DNA from: Christensenella massiliensis
Lineage (GTDB): Bacteria > Bacillota > Clostridia > Christensenellales > Christensenellaceae
NCBI GenBank assembly: GCA_900155415.1
Contig: LT700187.1
Span: forward strand, 1,984,001-2,048,000
Length of the DNA stretch: 64,000 nucleotides
Direction: 5' to 3'
This document shows, piece after piece, positions 7,914 to 16,145 of this stretch (positions are counted from its first letter, which is position 1; each line of letters opens with the position of its first letter). The notes under the pieces were generated by a model. The model ran no database searches, was not told the origin of the DNA, and saw only the letters and a program-made list of their open reading frames with translations. The position numbers and the translations under genes are program-made.

Positions 7914-9608
7914 TTACTTTACTCCCCGTGTAAAATGACCGCGTGTGAATTCACGCGGAAGCGCGCGGGGGGCTTTGCCGTGCATGGCATCCCGATATTC
8001 CTGAACGAGACGAGCGCACTGCTTGGGAGTCTCCGTCGTAAAAACGAGCCGCAGAACATTGGCGCTGATCAGGGGCAATTTATCTGCCATATAGATGGGA
8101 GCGGAATTCAGAAGAGCGATGCGGCAGCCGGGCCCGAGATATAAGATGGGGAATTTTTTGCCCATACGGTCGGTCAGTACCGCTTTACCGGCTCGCGCGG
8201 CACAGTGCTTTGGATCGCCGCAGCGCAGCGGACAGCGGTTTGTCGTCATTAGGGTAAGCCTTCCATAAGCAATCACTTCAGTGGGGAGGACATCTGATAA
8301 ATCAGATATCTGCGCCGCGTTCAGCTCGACACTGACCGTTGCCCTTTCACAGCCGAGCATACGCAGCGCTTTTAAGGTCTGGCTGTTTGCGGCATGCAGA
8401 GAAGCGTCGGATATTCTATGAGGTGCATCCGAAGCGCCCAAAGTGGAAACCAGCTCCGTCTCAAACCCGGAAGCGCAGGCGCTGTGCTCACCGTCATGCG
8501 AAACAAGGGAACGGACGCCGACGATCTGCGCTTTATTCTTGGCAAGCGCTCCAGTCCAGCCCGCATGGCAGGGAACATAAAGAATGTCAACCAATGGAAG
8601 AACGGCACGGGCCTGTGCTTCCGTTAAGACCTGCGCCGCAAGCTTGCGCGGCTTTTTGGGTTTACCTTTTTTAAGAGGCGCGTATTCACTGAAACCCGCA
8701 CCAATACTTGCGGCCCCGGACGGGTGTGCTTTCAAGGCGGAATGGCTCCGTGGAAGAATATCGGGGATTTCGGCCGAAAAAGGACGGTCTGTGAAACCGC
8801 GTCTGCTGAATACGCGCAGAAGCTCGGCTTTATCCTCTTTCGTGATTGGCTTACCGTCGAGCGCTTTTCGATAAATGCGGGTAACGGTACCAACATATTG
8901 CGCCGGCTTCATTCGGCCCTCGATTTTAGCGCTGGCGATACCGGCCTCGTCCAGTTGGAGAATATGATCGATCAGGCATAGATCGCGGGGAGAAAGCAGG
9001 CGCCCCTTTTTTCCGTTTGCGGAATAATCGAGGCGGCATGGTTGAGCGCAAAGGCCGCGGTTAGCGCTTCTGCCGCCGATCAGGCTGCTCATCAGGCACT
9101 GCCCTGAATAGCATACGCAAAGGGCCCCGTGAACGAATACCTCGAGATCGATATCGACATTTTCCTGTATCCGGCAGATCTCAGAGAAGGAAAGCTCGCG
9201 CGCGAGTACAACGCGTTCAAAACCAAGTTCTTTCAGGGCGCGTACCCCGGCGGTGCTATGCGCGGTCATCTGTGTGCTTGCATGCAGACGGACGGAAGGA
9301 CAAAGCTCTTTCAGAAGCATCGCGCAGCCGAGGTCCTGAACGATGAAGGCGTCTGCACCGGCTTCTGCGGCTGCTTTGGCGGTATCCAGCCATGCGGGGA
9401 TCTCCCTGTCGCGTACAAGCGTGTTGAGGGCGAGATAAAGCTTTACACCGGCACGGTGCGCAAACGAAACTGCTTTTGCGATATCTTCGAAATTGTCTGC
9501 TAAGTTCCGCGCGCTAAAATTCTTAGCGCCGATATATACGGCGTCCGCGCCGTTCTCAACCGCCGCTTTCAGACTGTCCCAGCCGCCGGCAGGAGATAAG
9601 AGCTCCAT
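7914..9608 (-). CDS. U32 family peptidase / tRNA-rRNA hydroxylation-type protein
   Basis: 564-aa cytoplasmic protein of the U32 'collagenase-like' family. Members characterised in other bacteria (RlhA, TrhP) are needed for RNA cytidine or uridine hydroxylation rather than proteolysis, so the peptidase name may mislead. It starts MELLSPAGG, the family N-terminus, and carries the U32 signature around residues 155-195 (EVFVHGALCVCYSGQC then SANRGLCAQPCR), with four Cys that could bind an Fe-S cluster. Further Cys (CPLRCGDPKHC) lie near residue 480. The ATG at 9608 is chosen for GGGAGG upstream; an extended frame to 9677 overlaps the promoter region. It is divergent from typA. Confidence 0.8.
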   Translation of the reverse strand: MELLSPAGGWDSLKAAVENGADAVYIGAKNFSARNLADNFEDIAKAVSFAHRAGVKLYLALNTLVRDREIPAWLDTAKAAAEAGADAFIVQDLGCAMLLKELCPSVRLHASTQMTAHSTAGVRALKELGFERVVLARELSFSEICRIQENVDIDLEVFVHGALCVCYSGQCLMSSLIGGRSANRGLCAQPCRLDYSANGKKGRLLSPRDLCLIDHILQLDEAGIASAKIEGRMKPAQYVGTVTRIYRKALDGKPITKEDKAELLRVFSRRGFTDRPFSAEIPDILPRSHSALKAHPSGAASIGAGFSEYAPLKKGKPKKPRKLAAQVLTEAQARAVLPLVDILYVPCHAGWTGALAKNKAQIVGVRSLVSHDGEHSACASGFETELVSTLGASDAPHRISDASLHAANSQTLKALRMLGCERATVSVELNAAQISDLSDVLPTEVIAYGRLTLMTTNRCPLRCGDPKHCAARAGKAVLTDRMGKKFPILYLGPGCRIALLNSAPIYMADKLPLISANVLRLVFTTETPKQCARLVQEYRDAMHGKAPRALPREFTRGHFTRGVK

Positions 9609-9667
9609 TATACGCCTCCCATTTCTTTTTTCTACATTATAACATATAGATATACCGGCTGTATCCC

Positions 9668-9696
9668 TTGCATACAAGCGTTTTTTGATATATAAT
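9668..9696 (+). promoter_or_regulatory. sigma-A promoter of typA
   Basis: TTGCAT (9668-9673), a 17-nt spacer and TATAAT (9691-9696), about 30 nt before the start codon. A TATAAT on the minus strand at 9636-9641 may serve the divergent U32 gene. Confidence 0.7.
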
Positions 9697-9725
9697 AAAT
9701 TGTTTTGAAGAAAGGGAGAATGAAC

Positions 9726-11540
9726 GTGTTAAGAGAAGATTTAAGAAATATAGCTATCATAGCGCATGTAGACCACGGGAAGACGACTTTGGTGGACGAA
9801 ATGCTGAAGCAGGGCGGTTCTTTCCGGGAAAATCAGGTGGTAGCCGAACGTGTGATGGATTCGGGAGATTTGGAGCGGGAACGCGGCATTACGATTTTAG
9901 CAAAGAATACAGCTACTTACTACAACGGTGTCAAGATCAATATCGTAGATACGCCCGGACATGCAGATTTCGGCGGAGAAGTGGAGCGCGTCTTGAAAAT
10001 GGTGAATGGTGTGCTGCTGCTTGTGGATTCGTTTGAAGGCCCGATGCCGCAGACGCGCTTTGTGCTGCAAAAGGCGCTTGAGCTCAATCATCGCGTTATT
10101 ATTGTAGTCAATAAAATGGATAGGCCGGATGCACGCCTTAATGAGGTGGGGGATGAAGTGCTTGAGTTGCTTCTCGAGCTCGATGCGACAGATGAACAGC
10201 TTGACAGCCCTATCATCTATTGTTCCGGACGTGAAGGCACGGCAACAATGGACCCGAACCGGAAGGGAACAGACTTAAAGCCGCTGTTTGATACCATATT
10301 GGATTATATCCCGGCACCGGAGGGAGACCCGGACGGCCCGTTGCAAATGCTGGTATCTTCAATCGATTATAACGATTATGTAGGCAGGATCGCCGTCGGC
10401 AGGATAGAACGGGGAACGATCAAAACGGGGCAGGAGGTATCTCTGTGCGACTATCATGTGGAAGACCTGTGCACCAATGGACGCGTTACGGCGATTTATC
10501 AATATGACGGTCTGAAGCGTGTGGCGGTGGAAGAAGCGAAAGCGGGAGATATCGTAGCGTTTTCCGGTCTCGAAAACGTAAATATCGGCAATACCGTATG
10601 TGCACCATATGAATTCGAACCGATCCCGTTCGTCAAAATATCTGAACCGACAGTGGAAATGACGTTTTCCGTAAACAATGGCCCGTTTGCAGGACGCGAG
10701 GGAAAATATGTGACGTCCCGGCATTTGCGCGACCGCTTGATGGCAGAGCTGCGCAAGGATGTTTCGCTTGGTGTGCACGAGACGGAAAGTCCGGAAACCT
10801 TTCGGGTGCTCGGACGCGGGGAAATGCATCTTTCGATCCTGATCGAAACGATGCGCCGCGAAGGATATGAATTTATGGTAGGAGCACCAAAAGTGCTTTA
10901 TAAGACCATAGACGGGCACATGTGCGAACCGATCGAACGGCTGCTTGTAGACGTACCGGCGGAAAGCGTTGGCAGCGTGATCGAAAAGCTCGGATCGCGC
11001 AAATCGGAAATGGTCCACATGACACCGCAGGGAGAGCGTATGCGCATCGAGTTTAAAATTCCTGCCCGGGGCTTATTTGGGTACCGCGGAGAATTTTTGA
11101 CGGATACACGCGGAGAAGGGATACTGAATACGGTTTTTGACGGCTATGAACCGTATAAGGGCGATATCGAAAAACGTTCCGTAGGTTCGCTGATCGCCTT
11201 TGAGACGGGCGATGCGGTAACGTATGGCTTGTATAACGCACAGGAGCGCGGAACTTTGTTCATTGGAGCGGGCACTCCTGTTTATATGGGCATGGTGGTA
11301 GGGTCATCACCGAAAAATGAGGACCTTGTGGTCAATGTCTGCAAGAAAAAGCATGCCTCCAATGTACGCGCGTCGGGAAGCGACGATGCGCTGCGGCTGA
11401 TTCCGCCTAAAAATATGAGCCTTGAAGAAATGCTCGAATTTTTGGGAGATGACGAGCTTTTGGAGGTGACTCCTGAAAGCCTGCGCATCAGAAAGAGGAT
11501 ACTGGACCATCAACTACGAATGAAAGCGAATAAGAAATGA
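9726..11540 (+). CDS. typA: ribosome-associated GTPase TypA/BipA
   Basis: Translation-factor GTPase that binds 70S ribosomes and assists 50S assembly and stress growth. The GTPase motifs are all present: [10 protein letters not shown] (G1), RERGITI (G2), DTPGHADF (G3), VNKMDRP (G4), followed by EF-Tu/EF-G-like domains and the TypA-specific C-terminus. The length of about 604 aa is normal. I favour the GTG at 9726 because the AAAGGGAG site is 7 nt upstream; the ATG at 9720 sits too close to it and gives only two extra residues. The 3' end overlaps the following methyltransferase. Confidence 0.95.
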   Translation: MLREDLRNIAIIAHVDHGKTTLVDEMLKQGGSFRENQVVAERVMDSGDLERERGITILAKNTATYYNGVKINIVDTPGHADFGGEVERVLKMVNGVLLLVDSFEGPMPQTRFVLQKALELNHRVIIVVNKMDRPDARLNEVGDEVLELLLELDATDEQLDSPIIYCSGREGTATMDPNRKGTDLKPLFDTILDYIPAPEGDPDGPLQMLVSSIDYNDYVGRIAVGRIERGTIKTGQEVSLCDYHVEDLCTNGRVTAIYQYDGLKRVAVEEAKAGDIVAFSGLENVNIGNTVCAPYEFEPIPFVKISEPTVEMTFSVNNGPFAGREGKYVTSRHLRDRLMAELRKDVSLGVHETESPETFRVLGRGEMHLSILIETMRREGYEFMVGAPKVLYKTIDGHMCEPIERLLVDVPAESVGSVIEKLGSRKSEMVHMTPQGERMRIEFKIPARGLFGYRGEFLTDTRGEGILNTVFDGYEPYKGDIEKRSVGSLIAFETGDAVTYGLYNAQERGTLFIGAGTPVYMGMVVGSSPKNEDLVVNVCKKKHASNVRASGSDDALRLIPPKNMSLEEMLEFLGDDELLEVTPESLRIRKRILDHQLRMKANKK

Positions 11541-12166
11541 AGACACCCGATGAAATATTGCAAAACTGCAAAAAACCGGAAGGCGCTTTGGGGGAAGAAA
11601 CGATTTTGCGCATGAACGAGAGCCATGCCGAGCTGACCGCATGGGGGATTTCGCAGATCGAGATAGCCAAGCAGGCAGTCGTACTCGATATCGGCTGCGG
11701 CGGCGGCAAAGCGCTGGGAAGACTTTCGAAGAAGGCAAAAGACGGCAGGCTGTATGGGCTCGACTATTCCGAGACCTCTGTTGAAATGGCCAAACAGGAG
11801 AACCGGGAAGATGTTGAAATGGGAAAGATGGAGATCGTCCATGGGAGCGTTTCCGCTCTTCCGTTTCCGGACGGTATGTTCGACATCGTAACTTCTGTAG
11901 AGAGTTATTATTTCTGGCCCGACCTTTCCCATGACTTCAGAGAGGTTCGGCGTGTTATGAAAAACGGCGCCGTTTTTGCGGTCATTGCTGAGATGTATAA
12001 CCACGAAGGGCAGAGCGAAGAGGATAAGTACATCGTCAAAACGCTCCAAATGCATAATAATACGCCGGAAGAACTGGAAGACATGCTGAAAAAGGCAGGT
12101 TTTCGGGAAGTACGCATAGAGCTGGAACAAAACAAAGGCTGGCTGTGTGCGGTCGCCGTCAGGTAG
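11537..12166 (+). CDS. class I SAM-dependent methyltransferase
   Basis: 209-aa cytoplasmic Rossmann-fold methyltransferase. The SAM-binding motif I VLDIGCGGGKAL lies at about residues 48-59, GLDYSE (motif II acidic residue) at about 74-79, and the post-motif VTSVESYYFWPDL at about 118-130 resembles UbiE/Methyltransf_11 proteins. The ATG overlaps the typA stop (ATGA), so translation is coupled, although no functional link is obvious. The substrate is unknown. A terminator follows at 12195-12223. Confidence 0.85.
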   Translation: MKTPDEILQNCKKPEGALGEETILRMNESHAELTAWGISQIEIAKQAVVLDIGCGGGKALGRLSKKAKDGRLYGLDYSETSVEMAKQENREDVEMGKMEIVHGSVSALPFPDGMFDIVTSVESYYFWPDLSHDFREVRRVMKNGAVFAVIAEMYNHEGQSEEDKYIVKTLQMHNNTPEELEDMLKKAGFREVRIELEQNKGWLCAVAVR

Positions 12167-12194
12167 TCAGGCTATCAAAAAATATAGACGGATC

Positions 12195-12223
12195 AAAAAG
12201 GCCGGAGTAGATTCGGCCTTTTG
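12195..12223 (+). terminator. intrinsic terminator after the typA operon
   Basis: AAAAAGGCCG and CGGCCTTTT pair around a 9-nt loop. Confidence 0.8.
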
Positions 12224-12376
12224 CATACAATGATCTCAAACGGAGCGTTTCTGCTTCGGTAAATTGCTTTTGCAATACAAAAGCATATTTATGCAACAGT
12301 GTTTTTAGAAAAAGCCATGCAACGGAAAAATAAAGCTTTAAATGACAGATCAAGCCTAAAATTTTTCTAAAATATG

Positions 12377-12405
12377 TTTTCAATGAAATGAGAGAATGCT
12401 ATACT
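12377..12405 (+). promoter_or_regulatory. sigma-A promoter of the decarboxylase beta-subunit operon
   Basis: TTTTCA (12377-12382), 17 nt and TATACT (12400-12405), 46 nt before the start. The preceding 170 bp after the terminator hold no gene. Confidence 0.6.
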
Positions 12406-12450
12406 GTTTTTGGATGTTGAAAAGTAAATATTACGACAAAGGAGAGACCA

Positions 12451-13587
12451 ATGGAATTTTTGGTGGAAGGTTTTGCTGCGCTCACATGGCAGCAAGTGGT
12501 CATGTTTATCGTGGGAGGCGTATTGATTTATCTCGCGATTTCCAAAAAATTGGAACCCGCCTTGCTTTTGCCTATGGGGTTTGGAGCGATTTTAGTCAAC
12601 ATCCCTTTTTCGGGAGCCGTCGATCAGGTAATGGAAGGGATCGGCCCGGTAACAGGGATCGTGGACTGGCTTTTTGATGTGGGGATCCACGCATCGGAGG
12701 CAATGCCGCTTTTGCTCTTTATAGGAATTGGGGCTATGATCGATTTCGGACCATTGCTTAAGAATCCTAAGCTGCTGTTTTTTGGTGCGGCGGCGCAATT
12801 CGGGATTTTTCTGACCGTATTCGCGGCGGCAGGAATGGGGTTTTCGCTTACAGACGCTGCTTCTATCGGTATTATCGGCGCTGCGGATGGCCCGACGTCT
12901 ATTCTGGTTTCGCAGGTTCTGGGCAGTAATTATGTCGGACCGATCGCCGTGGCGGCCTACTCATATATGGCGCTCGTTCCCATCATACAGCCGCTTGCGA
13001 TCAAGCTGGTAACGACTAAAAAAGAGCGTGCGATCAAGATGGAATATCACGGAGAAGATATTCCGCGAATCGCGAAAATTTTATTCCCGATCGTCGTAAC
13101 GATGATTGCCGGTCTTGTAGCGCCGTCTTCCATCGCGCTCGTTGGGTTCCTGATGTTCGGCAATCTGCTCAGGGAATGCGGTGTGCTCGATTCACTTTCA
13201 GATACGGCACAGAAAGTATTGGTCAATCTGATCACCTTGCTTCTTGGGATCACGATCGCTTCTACGATGCGGGCCGAAGCGTTCGTAAATGTGCAGACGA
13301 TCCTCATTATGTGCCTTGGCCTCGTAGCATTCTTCTTCGATACGATCGCGGGCGTTTTGTTTGCGAAGCTGCTGAACATATTCAGCAAGAAGAAAATGAA
13401 CCCGATGGTAGGAGCGGCCGGGATCTCCGCATTTCCAATGTCTGCGCGCGTTGTACAGAAGATGGGACTTCAGGCGAACAATCAAAACCACTTGCTGATG
13501 TTCGCGGTAGGAGCAAATGTTTCCGGACAGATCGCTTCCGTCATTGCGGGCGGCGTTATTCTTGGACTTGTACCAACGCTGATTTAG
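12451..13587 (+). CDS. sodium ion-translocating decarboxylase beta subunit
   Basis: 378-aa membrane protein of the OadB/MmdB/GcdB family, which couples decarboxylation of a carboxybiotin to Na+ export. It has about ten hydrophobic segments and the family blocks GAADGPTSILVSQVLGSNY (about residues 146-164, with the Asp that binds Na+) and PMVGAAGISAFPMSARV (about 318-334). GGAGAG precedes the ATG. It is followed at once by a 41-aa single-span protein, a possible gamma subunit. The alpha carboxyltransferase and the biotin carrier are not in this neighbourhood, so the substrate (oxaloacetate, methylmalonyl-CoA or glutaconyl-CoA) is undecided. Confidence 0.9.
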   Translation: MEFLVEGFAALTWQQVVMFIVGGVLIYLAISKKLEPALLLPMGFGAILVNIPFSGAVDQVMEGIGPVTGIVDWLFDVGIHASEAMPLLLFIGIGAMIDFGPLLKNPKLLFFGAAAQFGIFLTVFAAAGMGFSLTDAASIGIIGAADGPTSILVSQVLGSNYVGPIAVAAYSYMALVPIIQPLAIKLVTTKKERAIKMEYHGEDIPRIAKILFPIVVTMIAGLVAPSSIALVGFLMFGNLLRECGVLDSLSDTAQKVLVNLITLLLGITIASTMRAEAFVNVQTILIMCLGLVAFFFDTIAGVLFAKLLNIFSKKKMNPMVGAAGISAFPMSARVVQKMGLQANNQNHLLMFAVGANVSGQIASVIAGGVILGLVPTLI

Positions 13588-13600
13588 GAGGAAAAATAAT

Positions 13601-13726
13601 ATGGATGCAATTACAGGCTCGCTTCAGCTTATGTGGCAGGGCATGGTATCGATTTTCGTGGTGATCGCCGCAATCTGCGTGGCAGTCGTCATTGTGCAGA
13701 AAATAAGCAAAAAGAAAAAGCAGTAA
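13601..13726 (+). CDS. small single-span protein, probable decarboxylase gamma-type subunit
   Basis: A 41-aa protein with one membrane segment (about residues 13-33, MVSIFVVIAAICVAVVIV) and a strongly basic tail (KISKKKKQ). An AGGAGG lies in the 13 nt after the beta-subunit stop. OadG-type gamma subunits are small, with one N-terminal helix and a soluble tail that holds the complex together. Here the tail is reduced to about eight residues, so it could only anchor, not bind zinc as OadG does. It is coupled to the next gene by TAATG. Confidence 0.7.
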   Translation: MDAITGSLQLMWQGMVSIFVVIAAICVAVVIVQKISKKKKQ

Positions 13727-14388
13727 TGATATCGGATTATATAAAAATCTTGGAGGGCGCTTATATTACATTGTATGGGAGCGCCTTTCTGCCTTTTCGG
13801 CAAAGAGTATATGAAGAACTGCCTTATGTGATCTCCTTTGCTGTTCCCCTACCGCGTGCAGTCGTGCGGGAGATCGCAGCCGAGGGTCCGACCAAAACAT
13901 ATTTTCATCATTACCGGACCTGCAATTCCTACATCGACCACGTTTCCTACCGGCTGACGCTTGCGATTCGAAAGGCCGGCTATGATGCGCTGTATGTTCC
14001 GGCTTCGCAATCTGTCAGCAAAGATGGATTTCAAGGACTTTTCCCGCATAAAACAGCAGCTGTGCTGTGCGGATTGGGAGGGATCGGAATGAACGGGCTT
14101 TTAGTGACTGCGAAATACGGGGCGGCGGTGCGCCTTGGAACCGTAATGACAGATATGCCGGTTCCGCAGGCAGAGCAAATTGAAAATCCGTGCAGAAGAT
14201 GCGGGTGCTGTGTAAGGGCATGTCCGAGCGGAGCGCTTTACGGAACGGCATGGAAAGACAAAACGCCGGTTCAGGATATATTAGACGTGCAGCTGTGTAG
14301 TGCATATATGAAAAAAACGTATCGTGAAATCGGCAGAGGAGCCGTGTGCGGGATCTGCATGGCGGCCTGTCCGGTAGGAGCGGAATAG
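13726..14388 (+). CDS. 4Fe-4S double-cluster protein (QueG-like)
   Basis: 220-aa cytoplasmic protein. An N-terminal region is followed by GGIGMNGLLVTAKYGAAVRLGTVMTD (about residues 115-140), as in epoxyqueuosine reductase QueG and related cobamide-binding Fe-S proteins. Then come CRRCGCCVRACPSGAL (about 155-170) and CGICMAACPVGAE at the C-terminus, two CxxCxxCxxxCP-type ferredoxin motifs. It is shorter than QueG (about 300 aa or more) and lacks the HEAT tail, so tRNA reduction is not assured. The ATG at 13726 overlaps the small subunit's stop and has no ribosome site of its own, implying coupled translation with the sodium pump genes. Confidence 0.7.
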   Translation: MISDYIKILEGAYITLYGSAFLPFRQRVYEELPYVISFAVPLPRAVVREIAAEGPTKTYFHHYRTCNSYIDHVSYRLTLAIRKAGYDALYVPASQSVSKDGFQGLFPHKTAAVLCGLGGIGMNGLLVTAKYGAAVRLGTVMTDMPVPQAEQIENPCRRCGCCVRACPSGALYGTAWKDKTPVQDILDVQLCSAYMKKTYREIGRGAVCGICMAACPVGAE

Positions 14389-14475
14389 AAAGCATTTTAT
14401 TTTTTCTGATTTTTCGGAAAATTGTATTGAAAGCTATGGATTTGAAAGAACTATGAATAATTTATTACGAAACTA

Positions 14476-14504
14476 TTTACAATTGCGCAGAAAGGAGGTA
14501 TAAT
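14476..14504 (+). promoter_or_regulatory. sigma-A promoter of the NlpC/P60 gene
   Basis: TTTACA (14476-14481), 17 nt and TATAAT (14499-14504). The expected start falls at the base of the palindrome at 14510-14539. Confidence 0.75.
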
Positions 14505-14509
14505 AAACA

Positions 14510-14539
14510 AAGTTATAAAGTCTGGTCGATTTATAACTT
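14510..14539 (+). promoter_or_regulatory. perfect 10-bp stem-loop at the start of the NlpC/P60 transcript
   Basis: AAGTTATAAA (14510-14519) and TTTATAACTT (14530-14539) are exact inverted repeats around a 10-nt loop, starting 6 nt after the -10 box. It may stabilise the mRNA 5' end or be a DNA operator. It is not followed by a T-run, so it is not a terminator. Confidence 0.55.
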
Positions 14540-14563
14540 CGTAAAAAAGCAGAGGAGATTAAT

Positions 14564-16036
14564 ATGAACCATATTATATCTAATGTTAAAGAGGGGCTCT
14601 CTAAGGCCGGAAACGCAGTAAAAGGCGGGCTTTCCCGGATAAAGGGTTCACTTTCTCAAACGGTGGCAGGACCTGCCGCAGGAAGATCAGGAAGAAAAAC
14701 AAGAATAACAATGCAGCATCCTGTGCGGCGGCAGACCCGCAGATATGCGGCGAGGAAAGTAAATCAGAAGAGATTTACGGTCGTTGTGGCAGTTGCAGTC
14801 GTAGCGGTGATGGTACCTGTTATGGTTATGGCTGCGAATGGTGATACCGCTCAGACAGTGGCGCCGGAAGCGGCACCGGAAGCGGTACAGGTCGCTGATT
14901 ATACAGTAGAGGAGCCTGAAACACAGGCGGTTACAGCATCTGCTCCAGAATTAACGGAAACGACGGAGAGTGCAAGCGCGCTTGAAGAGAGCACGGTAGC
15001 CGAGGATAAGGAAACGGAAACGGATGTTGTGGAAGCAAAGACAGCGCCGGAACCGGAACCGACTCCGGAGCCGACTCCTCAATATATCAATCTGACGGAA
15101 GGTGTTACGGATGATTCCGTAGCCGCTTTGCAGCAGAGATTGATGGAATTGCACTATATGAGCGAGGATCAGCCGACAAATTATTTTGGGCCGGCGACTT
15201 TAAGAGCGGTTCAGGCTTTTCAGAGAAAGAATGGCCTTACGGTTGACGGCGCGGCCGGACCAGAGACACAGGCTCTTATCTTCTCGGACAGCGCGAAAGA
15301 GTATTCGGCTGCTTTTGGTGCTGAAGGCGACGATGTATGGGAAATTCAGGAACGTCTGCAGGAGCTTGGATATGATGTGTCTCCGACAGGATATTTCGGT
15401 GAGGATACAGAAAAGGCAGTTAAATATTTCCAGAGAATGAATGGACTGGACGATGACGGAAGCGTAGGGAATATGACGAAAGAAGTGCTGTTCTCCGATA
15501 ATGCTGAACCGTCTGAAGAATTTACACAGGAGGAAGAAGAGGAAGAAGAAAGCTCCTCCGGTTCTTCCGGAAGCAGTTCGTCCGGCGGCAGTAGTTCTTC
15601 AGGCAGCGGCAGCAGCTCGGGTGGAAGCAGTTCGTCCGGCGGCGGTTCATCTTCCGGCGGCAGCGCGCCGTCCGCAAATCCGGGTGATGTAGAGGCGTTT
15701 ATCGACGCAGCGCTTGCGCAAGTCGGAAAGCCTTATGTGCTTGGCGGAAAAGGTCCTGATGTGTTCGATTGTTCCGGTTTCGTATATTATGCATTGAAGC
15801 AGAGCGGAAACGGCATTGGCTACATGACCTCCGGCGGATGGGCAAACTCGGGTTACACCTCGGTAAGCTGGGATAATCTGCAGAGAGGCGATATCGTCTG
15901 CGTAACAGGACATGTAGGGATTTATCTTGGCGGCGGACAAATCGTTGATGCCTCCTCGAGTTCCGGGCAAATTGTTGTTAGAAATATGGGATCTTGGTTC
16001 CAGAGCAGATTTATCTGCGGAAAACGGGTTCTGTAA
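14564..16036 (+). CDS. NlpC/P60 peptidoglycan hydrolase with two PG-binding repeats
   Basis: 490-aa exported cell-wall enzyme, predicted to cut peptidoglycan stem peptides. A basic N-terminal region of about 65 residues precedes one membrane segment (about 66-86, VVVAVAVVAVMVPVMVMAANG), so it is an anchored or late-processed signal. Then come a Glu/Pro/Thr-rich spacer, two PG_binding_1 repeats (about 183-245 and 250-310), a Ser/Gly linker (about 325-365) and the NlpC/P60 domain. The catalytic Cys is in DCSGFVYYAL (about 404-413) and the His in GHVGIYLGGG (about 448-457). Its own promoter and terminator make it a single unit. Confidence 0.92.
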   Translation: MNHIISNVKEGLSKAGNAVKGGLSRIKGSLSQTVAGPAAGRSGRKTRITMQHPVRRQTRRYAARKVNQKRFTVVVAVAVVAVMVPVMVMAANGDTAQTVAPEAAPEAVQVADYTVEEPETQAVTASAPELTETTESASALEESTVAEDKETETDVVEAKTAPEPEPTPEPTPQYINLTEGVTDDSVAALQQRLMELHYMSEDQPTNYFGPATLRAVQAFQRKNGLTVDGAAGPETQALIFSDSAKEYSAAFGAEGDDVWEIQERLQELGYDVSPTGYFGEDTEKAVKYFQRMNGLDDDGSVGNMTKEVLFSDNAEPSEEFTQEEEEEEESSSGSSGSSSSGGSSSSGSGSSSGGSSSSGGGSSSGGSAPSANPGDVEAFIDAALAQVGKPYVLGGKGPDVFDCSGFVYYALKQSGNGIGYMTSGGWANSGYTSVSWDNLQRGDIVCVTGHVGIYLGGGQIVDASSSSGQIVVRNMGSWFQSRFICGKRVL

Positions 16037-16053
16037 AACAGACATAAATTGAA

Positions 16054-16088
16054 CAAAAGAGCGGATGCGAAAGTATCCGTTCTTTTTT
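16054..16088 (+). terminator. intrinsic terminator after the NlpC/P60 gene
   Basis: AAAAGAGCGGAT and ATCCGTTCTTTTTT pair around GCGAAAGT, followed by T's. Confidence 0.85.
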
Positions 16089-16094
16089 GTGTTC

Positions 16095-16123
16095 TTGTAT
16101 AGTTCACAGATATTTGCTATAAT
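16095..16123 (+). promoter_or_regulatory. sigma-A promoter of the activase/dehydratase-like gene
   Basis: TTGTAT (16095-16100), 17 nt and TATAAT (16118-16123), 22 nt before the start codon. Confidence 0.7.
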
Positions 16124-16145
16124 ATTTTCTCAGCGGGAGGTAGTT

